This document shows positions 7,575 through 13,684 of a stretch of DNA of 64,000 nucleotides, piece after piece. The position numbers and the translations under genes are program-made. This DNA comes from DATBLE01 sp046735055. GTDB lineage: Bacteria; Actinomycetota; Thermoleophilia; Gaiellales; Gaiellaceae. Numbering within the stretch: position 1 is the stretch's first letter; each line of letters opens with the position of its first letter. Location of the stretch: NCBI GenBank assembly GCA_046735055.1, contig JBKPSO010000085.1, forward strand, positions 1 to 64,000, read 5' to 3'. Below the pieces are notes generated by a model. That model was given only the letters and a program-made list of their open reading frames with translations. It did not search any database and was not told where the DNA came from.

Positions 7575-8380
7575 CTCCGCGCCCGCTTCTTCTTCCGCCT
7601 AACACGCTTCGGCGGGCCCGGCTGCGCCGGCGTCGGGCTGGGCTTCGGCGCCAGCGCCTGGCCATGCGGGGCGCCGCCGTCCTTCGGCGGGGTCCGCGAG
7701 CTGCGTTTCGGCGGCGGCTCCGGCTTCGGCACCATGCGCCGCGTGACGATGCCCTGGCCGACCGTCCAGAGGTTCGTCGTCATCCAGTACATGAGCAGCC
7801 CGACCGGGAACCGGGTGATCACGGGCACGAAGAAGACCGGCAGCACCATCAACAGGATGCGCTGGCTGCGCTGCGCGGCTGCGGAGGCGAAGTAGCCGGA
7901 CGCGACCTGGCTGACGACGTAGATCAGCAGCAGGACGTACCCGGACCAGTGCGAGGTGATCTTGTGCGTGATGTTCGGGACGATCAGCCAGCCGAGCTCG
8001 GAGGGCTGCGCGGTGACATGCTTCGTGAAGTTGCGCAGAACGAAGTAGAGCGCGAAGAAGATTGGGATCTGGACGATCAGCGGCAGGCACGGCGCGGCCG
8101 GGTTGATGTTGTTCTCCCGGTAGAACTTCATCAGTTCCTCGTTCAGGCGCTGGCGATCGCCTTTGTAGCGCTGCTGGATCGCCTTCATCTCCGGCATGTG
8201 AGCCTGCATCGCCTGCGTCGAGTGGATCTGGCGCACCATCAGCGGCACGATCGCGACCCGCACGATGATCGTCAGCGCGATGATCGACCAGCCCCACGAG
8301 AACCCGACCGAGTCGTGGAGGTGCTCGAGCAGCCACGCAAGGGCGTTCTCGATCGGGGTGAGGATGCCGCCGACGATCAC
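7571..8380 (-). CDS. yidC: Membrane protein insertase YidC (short actinobacterial/Gram-positive type)
   Basis: YidC/Oxa1 insertase, 269 residues, that places proteins into the membrane with or without SecYEG. There is no large periplasmic domain as in proteobacteria; five hydrophobic segments are visible, with the conserved cytoplasmic loop PEMKAIQQRYKGDRQRLNEE and LPLIVQIPIFFALYFVLRNF. The C-terminal tail is strongly basic (KRVRRKKKRARR), suited to ribosome contact. The GTG at 8380 overlaps the yidD stop as GTGA; the longer upstream frame is only the yidD shadow. Confidence 0.95.
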   Translation of the reverse strand: MIVGGILTPIENALAWLLEHLHDSVGFSWGWSIIALTIIVRVAIVPLMVRQIHSTQAMQAHMPEMKAIQQRYKGDRQRLNEELMKFYRENNINPAAPCLPLIVQIPIFFALYFVLRNFTKHVTAQPSELGWLIVPNITHKITSHWSGYVLLLIYVVSQVASGYFASAAAQRSQRILLMVLPVFFVPVITRFPVGLLMYWMTTNLWTVGQGIVTRRMVPKPEPPPKRSSRTPPKDGGAPHGQALAPKPSPTPAQPGPPKRVRRKKKRARR

Positions 8381-8667
8381 GGGCGCAAGAGGCGCCCCCG
8401 GCGCCTCGGTCTTTCGGCCCGGGCGTCGCCGGCTTCGCCGGCGGCGCTTCCAGGCCTGAGCACGCCGGGGTAGTCGACGCCCCCGCGGCTCCACGGATTG
8501 CAACGGAGCAGGCGCCAGACCGTCATCACCGTGCCGCGGATCAGCCCGAACTCGCGATAGGCGAGCGAGGAGTACTCCGAGCAGGAGGGGTAGTACTTGC
8601 AGACGGGCAGGCCCGCGACGCCCGGGTTCGGCACGAACGCCCTGACGAGCAGCGAGAGGTACTTCAC
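8377..8667 (-). CDS. yidD: Membrane protein insertion efficiency factor YidD
   Basis: A 96-residue YidD homologue with the family signature VCKYYPSCSEYSSLAYREFG and CNPWSRGGVDYPG. YidD is an amphipathic peripheral membrane protein that assists YidC-dependent insertion. The GTG at 8667 overlaps the rnpA stop (GTGA), and its own stop overlaps yidC. The C-terminal tail after LRPGS is encoded by a palindromic repeat (GCCGGC-TTC-GCCGGC, 8428-8442) that also occurs elsewhere in the window, so the tail PGSAAGEAGDARAE is probably an acquired extension. Confidence 0.93.
   Translation of the reverse strand: MKYLSLLVRAFVPNPGVAGLPVCKYYPSCSEYSSLAYREFGLIRGTVMTVWRLLRCNPWSRGGVDYPGVLRPGSAAGEAGDARAERPRRRGRLLRP
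8428..8450. repeat. Palindromic repeat copy at the end of yidD
   Basis: GCCGGC-TTC-GCCGGC (8428-8442) followed by GGCGCTTC, matching the stem-loop core and, on the opposite strand, the GGAAGCG flank of the fabG copy. It encodes part of the YidD C-terminal tail in frame. Confidence 0.5.
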
Positions 8668-9008
8668 GCGGCCGCCTTCCCGAGCACCTCGTCGACCCGC
8701 TCGCCGAGCCACGTGGCGTCGTGACCAGAGAGCGCCTCGCCGAGGGCCGGCCGCGCGATCAACACGTAGTCCCGACCCGCCGGCACCTGGCCGAGGCGCG
8801 CCCGCCAGGCCTCTCGGAGCCGGCGCTTGACGCGGTTGCGCTCGACGGCCGAGCCCGACCCTTTTGGCACGGCGATTCCGAGGCGAGGCTCGCCCTCGTC
8901 GTCACGCGGGAACCAGTAGAGGACGAGGAAGCGCGTCGAGACCGAGCGACCGTGGCGGTAGACCGCGTCGAAGTCGCGGGAGCGGGAGAGGCGATGGCGG
9001 CGCTGCAC
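8664..9008 (-). CDS. rnpA: Ribonuclease P protein component
   Basis: RnpA, the protein subunit that helps RNase P RNA bind pre-tRNA. With the GTG at 9008 it has 114 residues, the usual size, starting just before RRHRLSRSRDFDAVYRHG. The basic RNR-type signature appears as ERNRVKRRLREAWR near the middle. The open frame continues upstream into rpmH and the origin, but that part is non-homologous. It begins 11 nt after the rpmH stop and its own stop overlaps yidD, so the three are one operon. Confidence 0.92.
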   Translation of the reverse strand: MQRRHRLSRSRDFDAVYRHGRSVSTRFLVLYWFPRDDEGEPRLGIAVPKGSGSAVERNRVKRRLREAWRARLGQVPAGRDYVLIARPALGEALSGHDATWLGERVDEVLGKAAA

Positions 9009-9019
9009 CGCAGTCGCGG

Positions 9020-9154
9020 TCAGGCGGAGAGCCGCTTCCGGCCTTTCGCCCGACGGCGTTTCAGGATCATCCGGCCGGGGCGGGTGGACATGCGGGCACG
9101 GAAACCGTGCTTCCGCTTCCGACGTCGCACATTGGGCTGGTAGGTCCGCTTCAC
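9020..9154 (-). CDS. rpmH: 50S ribosomal protein L34
   Basis: A 44-residue L34, the small basic ribosomal protein always found next to rnpA and oriC. The translation reads MKRTYQPNVRRRKRKHGFRA and ends KGRKRLSA, matching the family end to end. It starts with GTG at 9154. The AGGAAG ribosome binding site (rc of 9163-9168) is 8 nt upstream and is one arm of a perfect inverted repeat (AGGAAG-GT-CTTCCT, 9155-9168), which could fold over the start region. First gene of rpmH-rnpA-yidD-yidC-jag-rsmG-parA-parB. Confidence 0.95.
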   Translation of the reverse strand: MKRTYQPNVRRRKRKHGFRARMSTRPGRMILKRRRAKGRKRLSA

Positions 9155-9213
9155 AGGAAGGTCTTCCTAGACAAGAGACAAGAAAACGGCGGCCTCCGGG
9201 GCCGCGGAAGGGC

Positions 9214-9219
9214 AGTATA
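9214..9219 (-). promoter_or_regulatory. Probable -10 element for the rpmH operon
   Basis: On the minus strand TATACT (reverse complement of 9214-9219) lies about 60 nt upstream of rpmH. The region where a -35 would fall overlaps the first DnaA-box-like site (9240-9248), which would let DnaA influence this promoter. The -35 itself is weak, so this is a tentative call. Confidence 0.4.
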
Positions 9220-9239
9220 GACAACGTTCTGCAGCCCAG

Positions 9240-9360
9240 TTCTCCACAGCCCTTCTGTGGACACCAGGCGGACACAAAGGCCGTGCGCAGAGTCGGTTTT
9301 CGCGCCCGTGAATCACCCTTCCAGGCGGCTCTGTCCACACCTGTGGAGAGCGGTGTGGAC
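9240..9360. promoter_or_regulatory. oriC: Cluster of DnaA boxes, likely part of oriC
   Basis: Five nine-mers close to TTATCCACA lie in 121 bp. They are TTCTCCACA (9240-9248), the reverse of TGTGGACAC (9256-9264), CTGTCCACA (9329-9337), the reverse of TGTGGAGAG (9340-9348) and the reverse of TGTGGACGT (9352-9360). The last three form a tight group in alternating orientation. A sixth copy, TGTGGACGC, is after dnaA at 10835-10843. The setting between rpmH and dnaA makes this the best origin candidate, although the AT-rich unwinding stretch is better developed in front of dnaN. Confidence 0.7.
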
Positions 9361-9421
9361 GTGGGAGAAATCCCTGCAAAACTGCCATTTTTGGCCGTGA
9401 GAAAGTCCCCAGGAACGGCCA

Positions 9422-9450
9422 TTGGCAGACGCTCGACACGCTGCTATGCT
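9422..9450 (+). promoter_or_regulatory. dnaA promoter
   Basis: TTGGCA (9422-9427) and TATGCT (9445-9450) are separated by exactly 17 bp, a good sigma-70-type promoter reading into dnaA. Transcription would begin near 9457. This rules out the in-frame ATG at 9446 as the usual start, because it would lie inside the -10 box. Confidence 0.7.
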
Positions 9451-9453
9451 CGG

Positions 9454-9477
9454 CCTCCTTTCGTCCAACGAAGGAGG
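9454..9477 (+). promoter_or_regulatory. Leader hairpin enclosing the dnaA ribosome binding site
   Basis: CCTCCTTTCG (9454-9463) can pair with CGAAGGAGG (9469-9477), with one bulged T and a short loop. The right arm contains AAGGAGG (9471-9477), the only Shine-Dalgarno sequence for dnaA. It would form at the extreme 5' end of the mRNA from the promoter above and could lower or modulate DnaA translation. The pairing is seen; the regulatory role is inferred. Confidence 0.5.
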
Positions 9478-9490
9478 CGGGGCCGCGCGG

Positions 9491-10831
9491 GTGGAGCAAC
9501 CTATCGAGCTGACTGCAGAGACTCTCTGGACCGAGGTCGCCGGTCGGCTCAAGGGGGCCCTCAACGACTCCACATACCGCACGTGGTTCGGTGAGGTCGA
9601 GGGGTGGGAAGTGACGGACGACACGTTCGTCCTCGCCGTTCCGAACGACTTCACGCGGGAATGGATCGAGGGACACTTCCTCGAGTTGATTCGCGCCGCC
9701 GTCCGGGACGCAACAGGGCACCAGCGCCGCATCCAGTTGACCGTTACGGAGACCGGCGCCACGCCGGACGCGCAGGGTCCGCCCGTACAGCGGATCGGCG
9801 AGTCGGGCCTGAACACGAAGTACACGTTCGACCTCTTCGTGATCGGCTCGTCGAACCGGTTCGCGCACGCAGCCGCCCTCGCCGTTGCCGAGGCGCCGGC
9901 ACAGGCCTACAACCCGCTCTTCATCTACGGAGGCACAGGCCTCGGCAAGACCCACCTCCTCCAGGCGATCGCCCAGTACGTGATGGAGCACCCGGGCGAC
10001 CTGTCGGTGCGCTACGTGACGAGCGAGACGTTCATGAACGACTTCATCAACTCGCTCCGCGACAAGCGCATCGAGGGCTTCAAGCAGCGCTACCGGAACT
10101 ACGACCTTCTGCTGATCGACGACGTGCAGTTCTTCGAGCACAAGGAGCGGATCCAGGAGGAGTTCTTCCATACGTTCAACAGCCTCTACGAGTCTGGGAG
10201 CCAGATCGTGATGTCGAGCGACCGGCCGCCGCGCGAGATCGCGACGCTCGAGGCACGCCTCCGCTCACGGTTCGAGTGGGGGTTGATCACCGACATCCAG
10301 CCACCCGATCTCGAGACGCGCATCGCGATCCTCCGCAAGAAGGTGAAGACCGACGGGATCCACGTGGCGGATCCGCAGCTCCTGACCTTCATCGCCGGCC
10401 GGATCTCGACCAACATCCGAGAGCTCGAGGGGGCGCTCACCCGTGTCGTCGCGTTCGCATCGCTGACCGGCCGGCCGATGACCGCCGACCTCGCCCAGGA
10501 CGTGCTCAAGGACGTCTTCCCGCAAGGCGAGGTCGCTCAGGTGACGATCGAGCGGATCCAGGAAGTCGTCTGCGACCGATTCAGCATGAGCCTCGAGGAG
10601 CTCTGCAGCCACAAGCGCACGCAGAACATCGTCTATCCCCGCCAGGTCGCCATGTACCTCTCACGCGAGCTGACCGATTCCTCGCTTCCGAAGATCGGCA
10701 AGCATTTCGGCGACCGCGACCACACCACCGTCCTGCACGCAAACGCCAAGATCCAGAACATGATCCGCGCCGACCGGTCTGTCTACAACCTTGTGCAAGA
10801 GCTGACCGCTCGCATCAAGCAGATCAGGTGA
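9491..10831 (+). CDS. dnaA: Chromosomal replication initiator DnaA
   Basis: A 446-residue DnaA. Domain I contains LWTEVAGRLKGALNDSTYRT, and the AAA+ core has Walker A GGTGLGKTHLL near residue 147 and Walker B LLLIDDVQFF near 206. The domain IV DNA-binding signature is HFGDRDHTTVLHA near 405. It binds DnaA boxes and opens oriC. The GTG at 9491 is chosen because AAGGAGG (9471-9477) is the only ribosome binding site and the promoter -10 covers the earlier ATG. Spacing of 13 nt is rather long, which may go with the leader hairpin. Confidence 0.96.
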   Translation: MEQPIELTAETLWTEVAGRLKGALNDSTYRTWFGEVEGWEVTDDTFVLAVPNDFTREWIEGHFLELIRAAVRDATGHQRRIQLTVTETGATPDAQGPPVQRIGESGLNTKYTFDLFVIGSSNRFAHAAALAVAEAPAQAYNPLFIYGGTGLGKTHLLQAIAQYVMEHPGDLSVRYVTSETFMNDFINSLRDKRIEGFKQRYRNYDLLLIDDVQFFEHKERIQEEFFHTFNSLYESGSQIVMSSDRPPREIATLEARLRSRFEWGLITDIQPPDLETRIAILRKKVKTDGIHVADPQLLTFIAGRISTNIRELEGALTRVVAFASLTGRPMTADLAQDVLKDVFPQGEVAQVTIERIQEVVCDRFSMSLEELCSHKRTQNIVYPRQVAMYLSRELTDSSLPKIGKHFGDRDHTTVLHANAKIQNMIRADRSVYNLVQELTARIKQIR

Positions 10832-10981
10832 TTCTGTGGACGCGCGCGGCACCGCCGGTAGGGCCTGTCCAGAACGCCCCGTTCTCCCCAGCTCCCGCCC
10901 ACAGCGCGAAAACGGCATCCTGCAGGGAGAACGGACTGTATCCCCGGGTTCCACACTCTCTACGTACTACAAAGCTTTTAA
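10832..10981. promoter_or_regulatory. dnaA-dnaN intergenic region: DnaA box, inverted repeat, AT-rich stretch
   Basis: This 150-bp spacer carries a DnaA-like box (TGTGGACGC, 10835-10843) and a perfect 10-bp inverted repeat, CCGTTCTCCC (10879-10888) with GGGAGAACGG (10925-10934). An AT-rich end, TACAAAGCTTTTAAATGAAT, runs from about 10967 into the start of dnaN. It is unusually AT-rich for this genome and could be the duplex-unwinding element of the origin or the dnaN promoter; the sequence alone cannot separate the two. Confidence 0.5.
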
Positions 10982-12121
10982 ATGAATAGAACAGAAGTAG
11001 AAGCCGTGATCGGGTCAGGTCTCAAGATCATCTGCTCGCGCGAGGAGTTGGCGCAGAAGGTCGCCGTCGTCGGGCGGGGTGTCTCGACGCGTACGGCCGT
11101 CCAGATCCTCAGTGGGATCCTGCTCCGTGCGGCCGGAGGTAAGCTCGAGCTTGCCGCGACCGACATGGAGCTCTCGATCCGGACGGCGTTGGAGGAAGCG
11201 CAGGTCGAGGGTGAAGGGGCTGCTGTGGTGCCCGGTCGACTACTCGTCGACCTGTCGCGCCTGCTGCCGGAGAGTGAGGTGACGATCGAGTACCGCGAGG
11301 AAGAGAACGTCCTGCGGGTCACGTGCGGCCCGGCGGAGTATCGCCTCAACACGTACGGCGCGGAGGACTTCCCGCGCCTCCCGCAGACCGATGCTGCACC
11401 GACGAGCGCTGTCAGTGCGGACGCACTGCTGGAGACACTTGCATCGGTCGGCCGCGCCGTGTCGCGCGACGAGGCTCGCCCGGTCCTCACCGGTATTCTC
11501 GTCAAGTTCGGTGACGGGAAACTCGTGATGGCCGCGACCGACTCGTACCGGCTCTCCTACAAAGAGACGCCGATCGAGGGCATCGCACCCGACATCGAGG
11601 CGATCGTCCCTGCGCGTGCGCTCGAGGAGCTTCGCCGCCTGGCTTCGGCCGGGAGCACACTCGAGCTCGGCGTCCAGGAGAACCAGGTGCTCTTCGGAGT
11701 GGACGGCACCTGGCTGACGACGCGGCGCATCGAGGGCCAGTTCCCGAAGTTCGACGAGCTGCGCCCGAAGGAGTTCGCGCACGAGGTGACGGTGCCGCGC
11801 GAGGAACTGCTGGACGTCGTCCGGCGAACGGCGGTGATGGCGCACCGGAACTCACCGCTGCGACTTCGCTTCGCCGAGGGAGAGCTGACCGTCTGGACGC
11901 AGACGCAGGACGTAGGCGAGGCGCGCGAGACGCTGCCCGTGCGCTTCGAGGGGGAGCCGCTCGAGATCGGCTTCAACGCCGACTTCCTGCGCGACGGAAT
12001 CGAGTCGGCCGAGGGCGACGAGTTGCGCGTGCGGCTGATCGACCCGCTCCGCCCCGGCTTGCTCCAGGGCCCCGGCGAGGACTTCTGGTACCTGATCATG
12101 CCGATCCGCTTGGCCGGCTGA
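10982..12121 (+). CDS. dnaN: DNA polymerase III sliding clamp (beta subunit)
   Basis: A 379-residue beta clamp with three repeated domains. The first begins around KIICSREELAQKVAVVGRGV, the second near ADALLETLASVGRAVSRDEA, and the third ends in the conserved FWYLIMPIRLAG. It encircles DNA and tethers polymerase III. I use the ATG at 10982; a GTG at 11006 is an alternative that trims a non-conserved N-terminus, and neither has a strong ribosome binding site. Its TGA overlaps the probable recF start. Confidence 0.95.
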   Translation: MNRTEVEAVIGSGLKIICSREELAQKVAVVGRGVSTRTAVQILSGILLRAAGGKLELAATDMELSIRTALEEAQVEGEGAAVVPGRLLVDLSRLLPESEVTIEYREEENVLRVTCGPAEYRLNTYGAEDFPRLPQTDAAPTSAVSADALLETLASVGRAVSRDEARPVLTGILVKFGDGKLVMAATDSYRLSYKETPIEGIAPDIEAIVPARALEELRRLASAGSTLELGVQENQVLFGVDGTWLTTRRIEGQFPKFDELRPKEFAHEVTVPREELLDVVRRTAVMAHRNSPLRLRFAEGELTVWTQTQDVGEARETLPVRFEGEPLEIGFNADFLRDGIESAEGDELRVRLIDPLRPGLLQGPGEDFWYLIMPIRLAG

Positions 12122-13167
12122 TCGTCGCCTCGGTCCTGCTCGCGAACTTCCGCTCATACGCTCGTCTCGAGCTGCGGCTGGAGCCGGGGCTCGTCCTTGC
12201 CGTCGGGCCCAACGGAGCGGGCAAGACGAACCTGCTCGAGTCGCTGCACGTGGGCACGCAGGGGTTCTCGCCGCGCACACGTTCGGACGCGGAGTTGATC
12301 CGCTTCGGCGAGAACGCGGCCCGCATCCGGCTCGAGGGCGTCCGCGGGCAGACGCGGGTTCAGATCGGCGTCTCGCTTTCGGTGGGCGAGGGGAAAAGGG
12401 CGGAGGTGAACGGCGCGCGCCTGCGCGCGGCGGAGCAGCTCCGCAGTCACTCGTCGACGCTCGTCTTCACACCGGACCGGCTGGCGATCGTCAAGGCAGG
12501 TCCGGCGGCCAGGCGTGCGTACTTCGACCGCACCTTCGGCCGGCTTTTCCCCTCGCGCAGCTCGCTGCCGCCCGACTATGCCGCGGCGCTTGCACAGCGG
12601 AATGCCGCGCTGAAGCGAGGCGATCTGGCGGCCCTCGCGCCGTGGACGGAGCAGGTCGCGGGAATCGGCGCGGCCCTGGTGGACGCTCGGCGCGAGACGC
12701 TTGCGCTGTTGCGCGAACCGTTCGCTACCCGGGCGGCCGCGCTGGGTCTCGACGGCGCCCGACTCTCGTACGAGGGCGATCCGCCGACGGTCGAGCTCCT
12801 CGAACAGCGGCTCGAGCGGGACCTCGAACGCGGCGCAACCGGCCTCGGGCCGCACCTCGACGACGTCTCGATTGCGGCGGGCGCGCGCGACCTGCGCTCG
12901 TTCGGCTCACAGGGCGAGCAGCGCACGGCGGTGCTCGCGCTTCTGCTCGCCGAGGCGGAGTTGATCGAGGAGCGTCGCGGCGAGGCCCCGTTGCTCCTGC
13001 TCGACGATGTCCTGTCGGAGCTCGATCCTGACCGGCGCCGCGTTCTCGTCGGGCAGCTGGCCGGAAGCGGGCAGACGCTGATCACGTCGACGACGATGGA
13101 TGCGCTGCCAGGCGAGCCGGCGCAGATGCTCGAGGTCTCGCCCGGAGAGGTCCGATGGAGCGCATAG
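12118..13167 (+). CDS. recF: DNA replication/repair protein RecF
   Basis: RecF, an SMC-like ATPase that loads RecA at gaps with RecO and RecR. Walker A GPNGAGKTNLLE is near residue 30, the signature SFGSQGEQRTAVL near 260 and Walker B LLLLDDVLSELD near 291. The conserved N-terminus IVASVLLANFRSYARLEL has no ATG, GTG or TTG in front of it in frame. The only reasonable start is CTG at 12118, which overlaps the dnaN stop as CTGA. Starting at a later GTG (12247) would remove Walker A. The 349-residue length is normal. The non-canonical start is inferred. Confidence 0.9.
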   Translation: MIVASVLLANFRSYARLELRLEPGLVLAVGPNGAGKTNLLESLHVGTQGFSPRTRSDAELIRFGENAARIRLEGVRGQTRVQIGVSLSVGEGKRAEVNGARLRAAEQLRSHSSTLVFTPDRLAIVKAGPAARRAYFDRTFGRLFPSRSSLPPDYAAALAQRNAALKRGDLAALAPWTEQVAGIGAALVDARRETLALLREPFATRAAALGLDGARLSYEGDPPTVELLEQRLERDLERGATGLGPHLDDVSIAAGARDLRSFGSQGEQRTAVLALLLAEAELIEERRGEAPLLLLDDVLSELDPDRRRVLVGQLAGSGQTLITSTTMDALPGEPAQMLEVSPGEVRWSA

Positions 13168-13616
13168 GGTCGGAGGTGAAGCAGGAGCTCTCGCGCTTCG
13201 GCGCGCAGGGGGCGATGCCGGAGGTGGTCGAGGCGTGGCCGGAGGCGGTCGGGCCGATGGTCGCGGCGAACGCGTGGCCGGCGCGGATCGCGCGCGACGG
13301 GACGCTGCACGTGAACACCTCGTCGTCGGCGTGGGCGTTCGAGCTCGGGCAGTTGACGCCCGAGATCCAGGCGAAGCTCGCAGAGAAGCTCGGCGAGAAG
13401 GCGCCGAATTCGCTCCGATTTACAGTCGGACATCTGCCCGAAGCGGACTCGCCGGCGCCCGCCGGCGCCCGCACGGCGACCCCCGAGCCGACAGAAGAAG
13501 CCCTCCAAACGGCGGCCGCGCTGGCTGCTGAGATCGAGGACGAGGAGCTCCGAGAACGGGTGCAAAGAGCGGCCGCGCTGGGCCTCTCCAAGCCCCCATC
13601 TGACCACCCTTTCTGA
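13155..13616 (+). CDS. DciA-like DUF721 protein
   Basis: A 153-residue protein of the DUF721/DciA family. Members of this family act as helicase operators or loaders in bacteria lacking DnaC or DnaI, and sit between recF and gyrB in actinobacteria. The conserved core runs from VVEAWPEAVGPMVAANAWPA through SSAWAFELGQLTPEIQAKL. The following linker EADSPAPAGARTAT is encoded by a palindromic GCCGGC repeat (13451-13466) that recurs in other genes. Its ATG overlaps the end of recF by 13 nt. Confidence 0.85.
   Translation: MERIGSEVKQELSRFGAQGAMPEVVEAWPEAVGPMVAANAWPARIARDGTLHVNTSSSAWAFELGQLTPEIQAKLAEKLGEKAPNSLRFTVGHLPEADSPAPAGARTATPEPTEEALQTAAALAAEIEDEELRERVQRAAALGLSKPPSDHPF
13437..13470. repeat. 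Palindromic repeat copy inside the dciA-like gene
   Basis: CCCGAAGCGGACTC followed by GCCGGC-GCCC-GCCGGC (13451-13466) and GCCC. It aligns with the fabG copy over the GAAGCGGA segment and both GCCGGC arms, with a changed loop. It is read in frame as the linker EADSPAPAGAR of the DciA-like protein. More diverged than the fabG/trxA pair. Confidence 0.5.
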
Positions 13617-13620
13617 TACA

Positions 13621-13650
13621 CTGACGTCAGCCCGCAAATAGCCTATTTGC
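13621..13650. promoter_or_regulatory. Two palindromes upstream of gyrB
   Basis: CTGACGTCAG (13621-13630) is a perfect 10-bp palindrome. Three bases later GCAAATAGCCTATTTGC (13634-13650) is a perfect inverted repeat of 8-bp arms around one C, notably AT-rich for this genome. They occupy the space between dciA and gyrB, where gyrase genes commonly have supercoiling- or regulator-sensitive promoters. A direct repeat CAGGGCTTT follows at 13650-13658 and 13670-13678. No regulator is known here. Confidence 0.5.
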
Positions 13651-13684
13651 AGGGCTTTTGCTCTGTTTCCAGGGCTTTCCGATT

